NCBI RefSeq assembly: GCF_010093815.1
Contig: NW_022985563.1
Span: forward strand, 760,247 to 824,246
Source: Pseudovirgaria hyperparasitica
Lineage: Eukaryota > Ascomycota > Dothideomycetes > Acrospermales > Acrospermaceae
DNA length: 64,000 nucleotides
Direction: 5' to 3'
In this document: positions 48,797 through 60,211 of the stretch, piece after piece
Position numbering within the stretch: position 1 is the stretch's first letter
Layout: the number at the start of each line of letters is the position of its first letter
Notes under the pieces: generated by a model
Told to the model about the DNA's origin: nothing
The model's input: the letters and a program-made list of their open reading frames with translations, nothing else
Databases searched by the model: none
Position numbers and translations under genes: made by a program

Positions 48797-49169
48797 TATA
48801 GAAGGCCGCTCCTACAGCCCCACATGTATGTATCCCTAGCTCGATTACATGGCTTCATTGTATATTTAAGGAGGGCGTTTTCCTCGGTCATTCTACTCGG
48901 CACGCTTCCCCCATCACTAATATTCGACGATTCGACCTTTCCTTACGTTCATGGGCCTCTATGGGTATTGATTATTAGGCTTAGCTATTAAAGAATTAAT
49001 TAAGAGTATTATATAGACCCGTCCTATCGTAAAAGAGAACTAATAAGAAGTCGTACGTTCAAAGAGAACTTATAATACCTAGGAGAGATACTTGTAAGTT
49101 CGTCGCGACTACTATACTAAGAATATAGCTATTTATAAAAAGGGACACACGTAGCGATAGCTTACCATA
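48797..49169 (+). repeat. 5' LTR of copy 2
   Basis: 373 bp; preceded by ATAG. Inverted relative to the LTRs of copy 1. Confidence 0.88.
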
Positions 49170-49673
49170 ATTTTAGAGGTCGTACCCGGACTACGAACTT
49201 ATAGGGGGAGATTAGAACTCCGAAACTAGCTTAGGGGAAGTATATGGCGTGCCTAATAAGGTAGTCTAGACTTACTAGATCGAAGCTACGAGTCCGGAAA
49301 ATAGGGAGTCCGGAGTCGCTAGGGGCTAGCCTCTTAAAAGTAGCCGTAAAAAGCATATGTATGCTAATATAGGTGATAGCGCGACTCGAAAATGTCTTAG
49401 GGGAATGGGATATAAAACAGGGCTAGATAAAGCAGCAAAGAAGAGTTTAAAAACGACAAATATAACCTGTTTAGTACTACTATAGCTGTTATTCATAAAC
49501 ACGGCCATACGAGTATACCACTTTAGGAACGCCTTACACGAAGATAATAATATAAGTAGGATACCGTGAACCTTATATCGATGAAGACGATAGTAATAGT
49601 TCACCTTATAAAGGGATTAATTAACATAGAGAAGGGATGATAGATGTTATGGGTAGACGCATTAGGCTAATCT

Positions 49674-49698
49674 TTAGTTAAGGTAATCCCTTAACTAA
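49674..49698. repeat. Palindrome, copy C in element copy 2
   Basis: TTAGTTAAGG, five bases, CCTTAACTAA. Equivalent of 37612-37636. Confidence 0.7.
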
Positions 49699-52382
49699 TA
49701 ACCTTACCCCCAGCGTCTCTACTAGTATACCTACTACTAGTAATAGTACGATAGGAGCTTAAAACAACGACCTAGTAACTCGTAGAGAGATACTTAACTT
49801 CTTCGCAGCATTTACGCGATAAGAAAGGATAGTACCTCTATCTACCCTAGCCCCTAAGCGCTTTAAAGGAATAAATATCACGGCCTTCCTTCGGAAGTAC
49901 GAGGACATATATATAAACTATAAAGTTCCGCCTAATAAGAAGATAACCTCCCTACCGTTATACTACGAGGACTATCTCCGTCCTACTATTAAAGGAATAA
50001 GTAGGTTTTAGAAATAGTAGTAGGCCACGCTACGTAAAGAATTATTAAAGGAATTCTCTCTATTTAACTCCGCCCTTAAGGAAGGTACCATCTACTTTGT
50101 CCGAAAATACGTGGAAATAGTTAAAGTAGACCCATCCTACTCTCTCCCTATATACTACTCCCGGGATCGTATTATTATAGAGAAACTTACGGCTAAAGGA
50201 AGCCTAAGCTCGTATTCGTAAATAGAGCTCTTCCTAGAAGGGCTGCCTAATAGTCTTAAGGCTCGGGCTATAGAGAAATATTAACTTACGATGGAAGCAC
50301 ACAGTTACGACTAGGTAATTATCTATGGCTTCGTATCACGAAAGGCTAGAGCACTTAAGGAACTGGCTTATATTAATAAGTACTTAGCCGCACAAGAGCT
50401 AGCCATAGCCATATACTATAAATTAAAGATAGGGAGTAAGAAGACTAGCTTAGAAGAGTAGTTACATGAAGAAAGAAGAACTAATGAATTTAGCCACCCC
50501 TCTCTAGTCGAAGTATACGTCGCGCTAGAATCGGATAAGTTTAACGAGATAGTAGAGAGATTTAGTAAACTAGACCTTACGTTAATTAAGATAAAGTCCT
50601 ACTTTACCTCTAATCCCTTATTCCCATCCCTTAAGAAGTACGAACCTAAGCTACTTTCGGCTATTATTAACTAGTAGGCGCGAAGGCTAAATCTTTTAAC
50701 ACACCCCTAAGTACGAGGCATGCCTATAGAACTAATATAAGTTTATCTATAGAATTATATATAGAATAGAGAATATATCTCTACCCGAGACTCCTAAGGA
50801 GGTATTATAGCCTATGATAGGCCTCGAAGACTAATCGTATGCATTACGTACGGAGGGGATTACCTAATATATAGATATCCGGAGATAGTAGGATATATTA
50901 GAGACGGATTACTAAATATTAACGGGGTACGAGTATTCTAAGGGCGTTTCGGGGCGAACGGAGAAGAAATCCTATTACTACCCTCCTCGGTAGGGCTATA
51001 AGCTACTCTATAAGCTATCCGGAACTACATAGTAACGGTTTAAAACGGCCTAAGCTAGTACGGAGGGGGAGTGAAGGTTTCTACGTCTATAGTAAATATT
51101 AACGCTTCATAGGGAGTGCTAGTATATAGTATTAGTGCAAAATCTATAAAGGGTCTCTACTAGGCCTCGGCGGATAGCGATTCGGAAGAAGAAGTTACGT
51201 CGCCTAAGAGTAAGAAAGATAGATATATAGAATTCCACGAACGCTTTAACGTGGCTAGTAATAGATATATCCACGAGGAGATAGCCCTAGAAGAGCCCGC
51301 TATACTTATAATATCTAGAAGGGGGATTACGAAGAGTATACCTAATCGTACTAAGAAAAGAAAGATCGCCTATCTCCGCGGAATGCGTGAAGGGTAGTAT
51401 ATAAGAATTATTAAGGAATAGAAGGACGGCGAGAAGAGTAGTAACTAGAGAACGTCTAAATAAGAGCCAACGGCGCCTAAGGATAAGATAGATAAAGGGG
51501 ATGGCCTAAATCCTAGTTAAAAGACACGTATCCGAGGCGTTAAGCTTAATAACTATCTACGCGAGGGATAGCGGCTAAGCATAGAAGCTAGCGAAGCATG
51601 GCTGGTACGCGTTCTAGGGATAACTATAAATATTACTATTAGTAAACTATTAAGCCTTAATAGCGACTTACGTCGTGCGGTATTCGAGAAGGGCGCCCCC
51701 GACTTTATAGCTAGAGAGGTCTATAAGGCTTAAGAGGAGAGAGCCGAGAAGAAAGGAAGAAACGACTATGCTATAGCTCCCGAGATAAATAAACTTAATA
51801 TATTAGTACCCCTCTATGCCACGGGGACGGCTATCACGTAATAAGATATTAATTAGCTTAAGAAAGGGATAGTAAGGCTAGTGGCCGAGTATCCGAGGTA
51901 CCCCGTGGAAGTTAGTCCTAAAAGGGCGACTAGTATAGTACTATTCGATAGTAGCGCGTAGGTAAATAGTATTCGACTAGATACTACGAGGCGTCTTAGG
52001 CTAGCGATATCTTCGCTTCCACTATATATAAAGAACTCGAGTTTAGTTAGTACTACTTAGTATAGTACTCTATTTATAGGAATAGTATAGTAATACCCTA
52101 TCCGTATAGGTTAGATTATTACGGCTACTTTAATATTCGTATATAGTAAACTTAATTATAACCTTATCCTAGGGGAGCTATATACTAGGCAGGCCTTACT
52201 TACGGTATAGAGGTTAGCCTCCGGGTAAGTACTCTTAATAGTCTACTCTATATATAGATAAGAATATATAACCTTCGAAACTAGTCCGGATAAGTATATT
52301 CTAGTCTTAGAGAAGGAGGGTAACTCCATAGCTAGAGACTAACTATATAGCGGAGTATATCGCTAGAAGCCGGAGTTAAGCC

Positions 52383-52419
52383 GGATTATTAGTTAAGGAC
52401 TACCCTTAACTAATAGTCC
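52383..52419. repeat. Palindrome, copy B in element copy 2
   Basis: GGATTATTAGTTAAGG paired with CCTTAACTAATAGTCC with one mismatch. Equivalent of 34891-34927. Confidence 0.8.
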
Positions 52420-55400
52420 GTACTAAATAGGGTCCGGTAAACCCACTAATAAAGGGGATAGGATATATTTTTATACGGATATAGAAATAAGTTATATAGA
52501 GTTGCTTTCCGAGAAAATCCGGCCTAAAAATATTACTCGGTTATCGAGAAAAGATAACTTAGCCGCCCTAGTTACGGCGGCGAGGTACGCTACCTTCATA
52601 TATAAATAAGGCACGATAATAGAACGGCTTATAGTAGGCTCTACCGGCCTCTAAAGACGGTATTCTTCTAGGGTATTAAAGGGATTTAGTATGGCCACTA
52701 TATATAAAAGAAAGGGAGTTAAAGTATACCCTATAGATGACTCCGAAGCCTATTAAAAGGTCCCTAGGAATCTATTAGGGTATCTAGACTAGCGTAAACG
52801 AGTAATCGCACGGTAGGCACTTCTTCCGGCCGTCTACCTAGGCCTTAACGCGCTTAATAGACTAATAGAGCCTCGAAGGGTAACTATCCCGCTAGGAATA
52901 TATCTAACGCCTCTACGTATAAGTTAGCTAAAGATTAGAATAGAGCTACGTCCCGCGGAACTTAAGTTACTATATATAATCTTATTATATCGCGAGGAAG
53001 CACTAGTATAGGAATTCTTATACCTTAGTAAATTTAACGAAGAGGTGGTACCTCCGTAGGAGATCCGAACGGTAGAACATAAGATATAGTAGGCTAAGAA
53101 CTTTAATATTCCTAGAGCCCTTTATAGGAAGGTACTTACGATCCTAAAAGAGTGTCTTAATAGCGGAAGGCTCGAGCCCTATAGTAGTCCTTATTAAAAC
53201 GCCTATTTTCTTATGGAAAAGAAGAAGGAAGCTAATAAGGAACGAGATTATAGGTTAATTAATTCGGCGATAGAAATTAACTAAGTTACCATTTATAATG
53301 CGGCTACGCCGCCCTCGTGTAAAGAATTCTCGGAGTACTTTACGGGGATGGCCGTCTTAACGTTTACCGACTTCTTCTTAGAATATAATTAGATTCCATT
53401 AGTAGAGTATTACCGAGACTTAACGGGGTTTATAACGCCCCTAGGATTACTACGCGGGATAATATTACCTTAAGGGGCTACTAATTTAGTAGCTTAGTTC
53501 GTTAGGATCATATTAACTATTATATAAGAACATATCCCGGAGAGGGCTCTACTATTCCTAGATAACTTAGGTATTAAAGGATCTACGACGAAATATAACT
53601 CTAAGGAGGCCCTGCCTAGAATTCGTAGATATATCCTGGAATATTTAATTAACGTGGATAAGGTTCTCGCGGATATAGAGCGCGCTAGATGCGCCCTAAG
53701 TAGCAAGAAGACTTAGTAGTATATTAAAGCCGCTAACGTTATAGGATACGTCTACGGCATTAAAGGGAGGCGACCGAGTAATAAAAAGGTTACTACTATT
53801 AGGGACTAGAAACCCTATAAAAACACGACGAATATACGAGCCTTCCTTAGCGTTTATATATATTTCCGGATATAGATCCCCGGGTACGCTATTATCGCAT
53901 CGCCGCTATTTATACTATTAAAGAATAAATCGGCCTAGTAGTAGATAGCTAAGGAGTAGACCTTAATGGACGCGCTAAAGATAGCTCTAACTACTACTCC
54001 CGTACTAATAACGTTACGGTACGGGATAGATATAGAAGATATAATCCTAGTAGTAGACTCTAGTAACGTTAGGTGAGGGGCTATATTAATATAGGAGAAC
54101 GAGGATTATAAACGTTAGCCATCGCGGTATAATAGAGGAATATAGTTAAAAGCTAAGAGAAACTACGACACCGTGAAACTAGAGTACTAAGCCCTCCTCC
54201 ACGCGTTATAGAAGTTCCGGTAATACCTCTATGGCACGTACTTTATTATAGAAATAGACGCGAATACTCTAGTCGCTTAAATTAACCGCACCGTAACTAA
54301 CTTACTAGGGGCGCTTATTACTAGGTGGCTCGCGTGGATTTAGCTATAGAACTTTATAGTTAGGCACGTACCTAGAAAGCGTAACGTAGTCGCCGATAGC
54401 ATCTTACGGATATATAAAGGAGAAGAACTACCAGACGTCTCTACCTTTAACCTAGACGAGTTCGTGGATATGGCTCTATATATAGACGTGCTAGAGATAT
54501 TATTAATCAAGCCTATTAGCGGGAGAGATTACACGATAGGGATACTTAACTATACCGCCATTAAGTCTCCCTTAATAGATAAATATAGTAATAAATAGTA
54601 GAGGATTACGAAGTACCTTACTACACTTAAGAGGCTAACTAATCTAACCGACCGAGCGTATGAGGCCTTTATAACTAACTACCTAAAGTTCCTCGTGTGT
54701 AACCGAATACTCTAGTGGAGAGAAGATAGGTATCGCTAATATACACGAGTAATTAAGGATCCGAATACTAGGGCGTGTATAATTACTACCACTCACGACG
54801 AGATAGATCATAGAGGTAGCGAAGGGACCCTTAGAAGGATTAAGGATACGTATTAGTAGGTAGGTATGCGTAGAGACGTGCGATAGCACGTGAAAACCTA
54901 TAATAAATATTAACGATGAAGTAAGCTCCTTAGAGGTCTTAATAAAGGGCTCTACCACGTTATAACGTCTATTCTTTAGTAAAGAATACACTTAGACATA
55001 ATAATACTACCACCTTCTATAGGGTATAGTAAAGTAGTATCTATATAAGAATAGCTAAGCGGATAGACTAAGGCGGAGGCATGTACGGCGGCTACGGCCA
55101 TAGTCGTCGTAAAGTTCCTCTTTAAGAACGTGATCTATAGATACGGAATCATTCCTAAAATCACCTATAACGGTGGTAGAGAAAATATAGGTGCCATAGA
55201 GGAGCTTCTCTAACTCTATAGAATTTATTAGAAGGTTATATCTACGTATAATCCCCGAGTAAATAGGATTATTAAGAGAAGTTTTATACTACTCACTAAT
55301 GCTCTCGCGAAGATAACTAATAGTGGATTTAAGAACTAGCCCGACCACCTCCATACGGTTGTCTAGGTAGATAGAATAACGACACGTGCTAGTATAGGGT

Positions 55401-56706
55401 ATAGTACCATATACCTCGTGCTCGGCTATAAACCAATCATGCCTATCGAAGTCGAATTCGAGTCGCTCCAAATACTCCCTTAGGATGAGGTGCGATTAAC
55501 GTCCGACTTACTCGCTCTTTAAGCTAGATAACTTAAGAGAAGATCCAAGGATCTTAAGGAGGCCTATGCCCACGCGACACGAACGCGTAAGGAATCGAGA
55601 GAGGCATGGAATAACGACCATTACCTTCGTTAAGAGTCGTTACTAGTTAATATAATTATCCTTCTATACGACTTATAGTAATAGAAGGATATAGGGCGGA
55701 AGCTAAGGTAGTATTAGAGGGGGCTATATAGAATCTAGTCTATATTTAATTATACTTATAAGCTCGCGGAGCTTAATAGAGCCATGCTTAGAGGGATGTT
55801 TCCTAGCCATAGGTTAAAGAAATATTTTATAAGAAATATGAGTAATAAGAGTCACGACGAGCCCTCACGACCACTAATTAGAAGAATTACCAAGGAAAAT
55901 AAGGAGAGTAGCGATAAGGAAAACTATTATAAATAACTTACGGAATACCTCGACGACGCCATATAAACCTAGGTAGAAGTAGTAATTCCTACTCCGTAAG
56001 ACTTTAATAGAGAGGAATATTTACGTTTCCCTAGAATCGACATCTCCTTCTAGAGAATAGAAGTTTTTTTAAGGAGGGAAGGGATGCTTATAAAAGTAGT
56101 CTTATAATGATAAACTCCATCATCGAAAGAGGATAATGAACCCTATCATTACTATAAAATAATAAAACTTATTATTAAAGTAAGTAATGCTCGAAAGAAG
56201 ACATAATGGCGTTTACGCGAATTCTACCTACTATACATTAAAGCCGGTCGTATAATCGAAGCCTACCCATCGAAGGCCCATTTCATTACTATAGAACGGG
56301 CCCCGTTAGGAACTAATAAGGAAGAAAAGAAGGAGGAGGTATAGGAGAAAAAGATACTTATAGGAAGTCTTATAAGGATAAGAATGTACCCGGTATCTAT
56401 TCATTTATAGATTCCGCCATATACCCGGTAGATACATTCATTCATAGATTTCCTATATACCTAGTATATATTTATTCATAGATTCGACACGTATACGGGC
56501 CTACGGCCGTTAGTAAGGATTATTTATAAAAATTACTATATACCCGGCATTCGAGGAGGCATAAAAAGAGAACTTAAGATAGTATATAACTCTTCCCTCT
56601 TATACCTCTCTATACCTTCTTAATCGATAAAACCTCCTCCTCTACTTCCGCCTCGCTTAACTACCTCTCCTTAGAACGTAACTCGCCGATAGAACCGATA
56701 ATAATA

Positions 56707-59640
56707 ATGGCCCCGCTAAAAAAGAAAACGCCTACCCGTGAAGAGTTATAAGATTATTAAGTACTAATAAGATAGACGCGGTCCTAGTTAAGAGTCGTAA
56801 GTACTAAAGTAGGGCTATCGACGGCTATCGTAGTATTAAGGCCATCTACTACTCCGTATAGATAGGCTGCAGAAGCTACGGAAGTAAATAAGTCTACTAT
56901 TAACCGAATTATCGCTATCTAGGACCCGTAAGAGCGATAGGACTATATTCTAGATACGTTTAATAATCTCCTTCATATTACTAGCCTCGTAGAATAGCTC
57001 TTAAGTAGTATAGTTAACCTCTTCTAGGAAGTAGGAGCCGTAATAGGGTATAGTAAGGTAAAGATTAACTCCTCTATTCCGAAAGAAGTCTACGAGATAA
57101 TTTATCGTAGAAGAGATACTAACTCCCGTATCCTAAAAGCTAAAAATGTAATCCTATAAAACTAGCGAAAAGACCTCCCTAATAACGACGGCTAGTTACT
57201 CTAATCCGCCCTCGGATAGCTCTAGTAAATATAGAACTTTATAGAAAAGCTAGTAGCGCTCTTACGAGTACGGATATAGGCGAGAGCGAGGAACTAGTTA
57301 AACGTATCCCTATAGTCCTAAATTAGCTAGGAATAGAAGGGAAGGGGAATTAAGGTATATCTTTAGAGCTCTAATATCGATACCGCCCTAGCTAGCGATA
57401 GTAATAAGGACGGTCTATCTCTCTAGTAACTCTCGAACTACCCTAGCCGATAAAATAAACTAACGTTCTATAATAAGACGGGACTTATTATCCCCGCTAG
57501 TTAATAGTCACGGATAAGTAGAATGGTTTATAGGCCCGTTAAACACTACCTATAAATCAAAGAGATAAGTATATCGCCTCCGCCTTAGACCTTACCGTTA
57601 CTAAAACTAGCGTAGGTAACGCCTACGGTAAAGTCCCCTCCACGAAGCACGCCTTCTAGTTTAGTAGTACGTCGTCTCTTCGAAGCTAGTCGTCCGTTTA
57701 AAGTAAGTATTCCTTCTACTACCACTAGTAAACGTCCCTTACCGGGCCATATAAGAACCTCTTTAGTGCCCGTTACGGCTATGCTAATAAAACCCATCCG
57801 CGGACGTGCCTTATCTACCGGCCCTTAGTAATTACTAGGGGCGCCTATATAATAATCCCCGGTTATTCTTAGTTCGTACTCTAAGATAATAGTATCGGTC
57901 GAGAAAGAGGATAAGCCTAAGAAGTATTAATGCGCGCCTTTAGTGACGAAGACTTTTAAGGTAGCTATATTATTAAAGAAGAATTTCACGAGCATTAAGG
58001 GAATGGCCCTACTAGTACGCTAGAAAGCGTAGATAGGTAATATAGCTATTCCGTATAAAGTCTACTATAAGTATTACTAAGACGTGGCTAGAAAGAATAA
58101 TATGCTCGTTAGCGTGTCCTACTTAAACCTAGTAGCGAGACTTAAAATGGTATATGAGTTTAGAGATAATATGGGGGCCCTTAAAGTTTATAAGGACCGC
58201 TATACCTAGTTCGCGAAGTACGCGCAGCCACCTTATCCGATAGAGACATTAGGTATCTATTATTACTAGGCCCTAGAGACCCCGAAGCAAGTTATTAATA
58301 TTAAAACCATCCTTACTAGTATCGCATTTATGATTTAGAAGGAGGACGGTAGAATAGGTAGGTAACTCTTCGACGAGTAGAAACGTACTAGAAGTGTTAA
58401 TATTAAAGGGCTCTTCGAGCCACTTAAAAAGACGACCTCTATACTTAATAAGAGTATCCTAGAACTCGCGAGGGATGAATTTAATATATATAAGTACTAC
58501 CAGCGCATGTTTAATAAGAAATCGAACTACGGCTAGCTACGAACTATATACCACTCCTATATCTAATAGTTTATTAGGTAATGCCTACTTTACTAGCTCA
58601 CCTATATCGCTCTTCGGCCCGATCTTAACTACCATCTAATCTCGTACCCGTACTATACGAAGTCCTAGGATAGGGGCGATAAGACGGGTTTTAAGCATCT
58701 CGACAACGCCATTAATCGAATCCTCAATCCTAGCAATAGACACGGGTTTAATATAATCTAGGGGAGCATTAGTCTCGACGACGAACGAAGTAACGACTAC
58801 ACTATAATCGTTCCCCGCTCCTATAAGTTCTTAAACGAATGGTAGTCGAAGGCTAAGCTCCGCGAGGGGGTTAATCGAAATAGTATAATCACGGCTATTA
58901 ATGATAAGATCTATAATACGGACGATAGGAAACGATTTAGTCCCTTCGTTCCGGTCCCCTACTAGTCCCTTAAAGTGCGTATCTCTAGCCTACTAATAAT
59001 ACACGGCGCCTAGGGTCCCGTAAAGGGTGGAAGACGCACGATACTTCTATAGTATATTATGATTAGCCCTAATCACATAATAATAGAAGTGCCTAAAATA
59101 GGTATATAGGAATAACTCGCAGTAGCTCATAGGAATTTAACTCCGGGACCCACGTCTCCGTCGGGATTTTCTAATAAATATAGCGCGATTCCTTTTACCT
59201 TCCTAGCCGTAGTTTAACTCCCGAGTTTTAACGCCGTTAGTAACGTATTAGTCGGCCGTAAAAGATAGGATAGCTAGGAGGTAAAAGAAGAGATAGCTAC
59301 GTGGCTTAACGTAAGTCCTTAATAACTTAAAGCTAAGATAGACGCCTGGTTTAAGGAGGGCTCGAGGGTATTCGTAGAGACCTTTAAGAAAATAGTAAGG
59401 TAGAAAAAGCTAGTCTATAGGGATAGGTCGTTCTAGAAGGAATTTAATAAGGCGCGCGCCGCCAAGCGGCTAATTAATTTTAAGAAATTTAAGCCCGACG
59501 CGGGCCTAGATAATATTAAAGAGAACTTCTATAGATAGGAGAGGCCTAACGAACTATCCGATAAGGAGGAATCTAACCTCTCTAAGATAAGTGACACGAT
59601 TCTTTAGGAGCTGGCTTATGACCTCGAGTACTAAGATTAG
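56707..59640 (+). pseudogene. Extra cargo-like gene of element copy 2, dioxygenase-like C-terminal part
   Basis: Between integrase tail and 3' LTR lies a further coding-like region in the same direction, opening with ATG at about 56,707 (MAPLKKKTPTREEL). Its first part has a helix-turn-helix-like block (AAEATEVNKSTINRII) at about 56,870-56,920. The later part, about 58,450-59,290, carries an H-x-D motif (KHLD at 58,693-58,704) followed by IQGSISLDDER, and a distal His (IHG at about 58,999) with an Arg pair about ten residues on (GGRRT). H-x-D..H..R is the pattern of 2-oxoglutarate/Fe(II) dioxygenases, and from memory the surrounding text resembles a widespread uncharacterised ascomycete family. 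Such a gene is not a standard Gypsy part. Degenerate, with many stops; the mirror copy is at 27,680-30,580. Confidence 0.5.
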
Positions 59641-59659
59641 GCGCCTAAAAGCCTGCCTG

Positions 59660-59692
59660 ATTATTAGTTAAGGGCTGCCCTTAACTAATAAT
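59660..59692. repeat. Perfect palindrome, copy A in element copy 2
   Basis: ATTATTAGTTAAGGGC, one base, GCCCTTAACTAATAAT. Equivalent of 27593-27625, with the same 16-bp stem. Confidence 0.85.
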
Positions 59693-59838
59693 CCGGGCTA
59701 AGGTTTACCCGCGCCGAGAGGTTTACTAGGGGCGCATTTTATTCGTATTAAGGTCTTTCTTTTAGGCGTTCTTTACACGGTTTCTTATACGGTTACTATA
59801 CTACTAAGGGTAGTAGTTCTATAGGCTAGGGAGGTATA

Positions 59839-60211
59839 TGTGGAAGGCCGCTCCTATAGCCCTATATATATGTGTCCCTGGCTCGATTATATGGCTTTAT
59901 TATATATTTAAGGAGGGCGTTTTCCTCGGTCATTCTACTCGGCACGCTTCCCCCATTACTAATATTCGACGATTTGACCTTTTCTTACGTTCATGGGCCT
60001 CTATAGGTATTAATTATTAGGCTTAGCTATTAAAGAATTAATTAAGAGTATTATATAGACCCGTCCTATCGTAAAAGAGAACTAATAAGAAGTCGTACGT
60101 TCAAAGAGAACTTATAATACCTAGGAGAGATACTTGTGAGTTCGTCGCGACTACTATACTAAGAATATAGCCATTTATAAAAAGGGACACACGTGGCGAT
60201 GGCTTACTACA
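59839..60211 (+). repeat. 3' LTR of copy 2
   Basis: 373 bp, starts TGTGGAAGGCC and ends CTTACTACA, followed by ATAG. A purine tract (AGGGAGGTATA) adjoins the inner edge. Confidence 0.9.

Larger units (their letters stand above)
48797..60211 (+). mobile_element. 11.4-kb Gypsy-type LTR retrotransposon, copy 2 (degenerate)
   Basis: LTRs of 373 bp at 48797-49169 and 59839-60211 are flanked by ATAG (48793-48796 and 60212-60215). Coding strand is plus. Parts: gag capsid-like region at about 49,860-50,690, zinc-knuckle-like block at about 50,835-50,890, reverse transcriptase at about 53,160-53,720, RNase H at about 54,030-54,400, integrase from its zinc-binding start (about 54,790) to its C-terminal tail (about 55,940), then an extra gene-like region at about 56,707-59,640. 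RT and integrase order is that of Gypsy. It is a fossil with many stops, inserted in the integrase of an older chromovirus, and in opposite orientation to copy 1. Confidence 0.87.
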
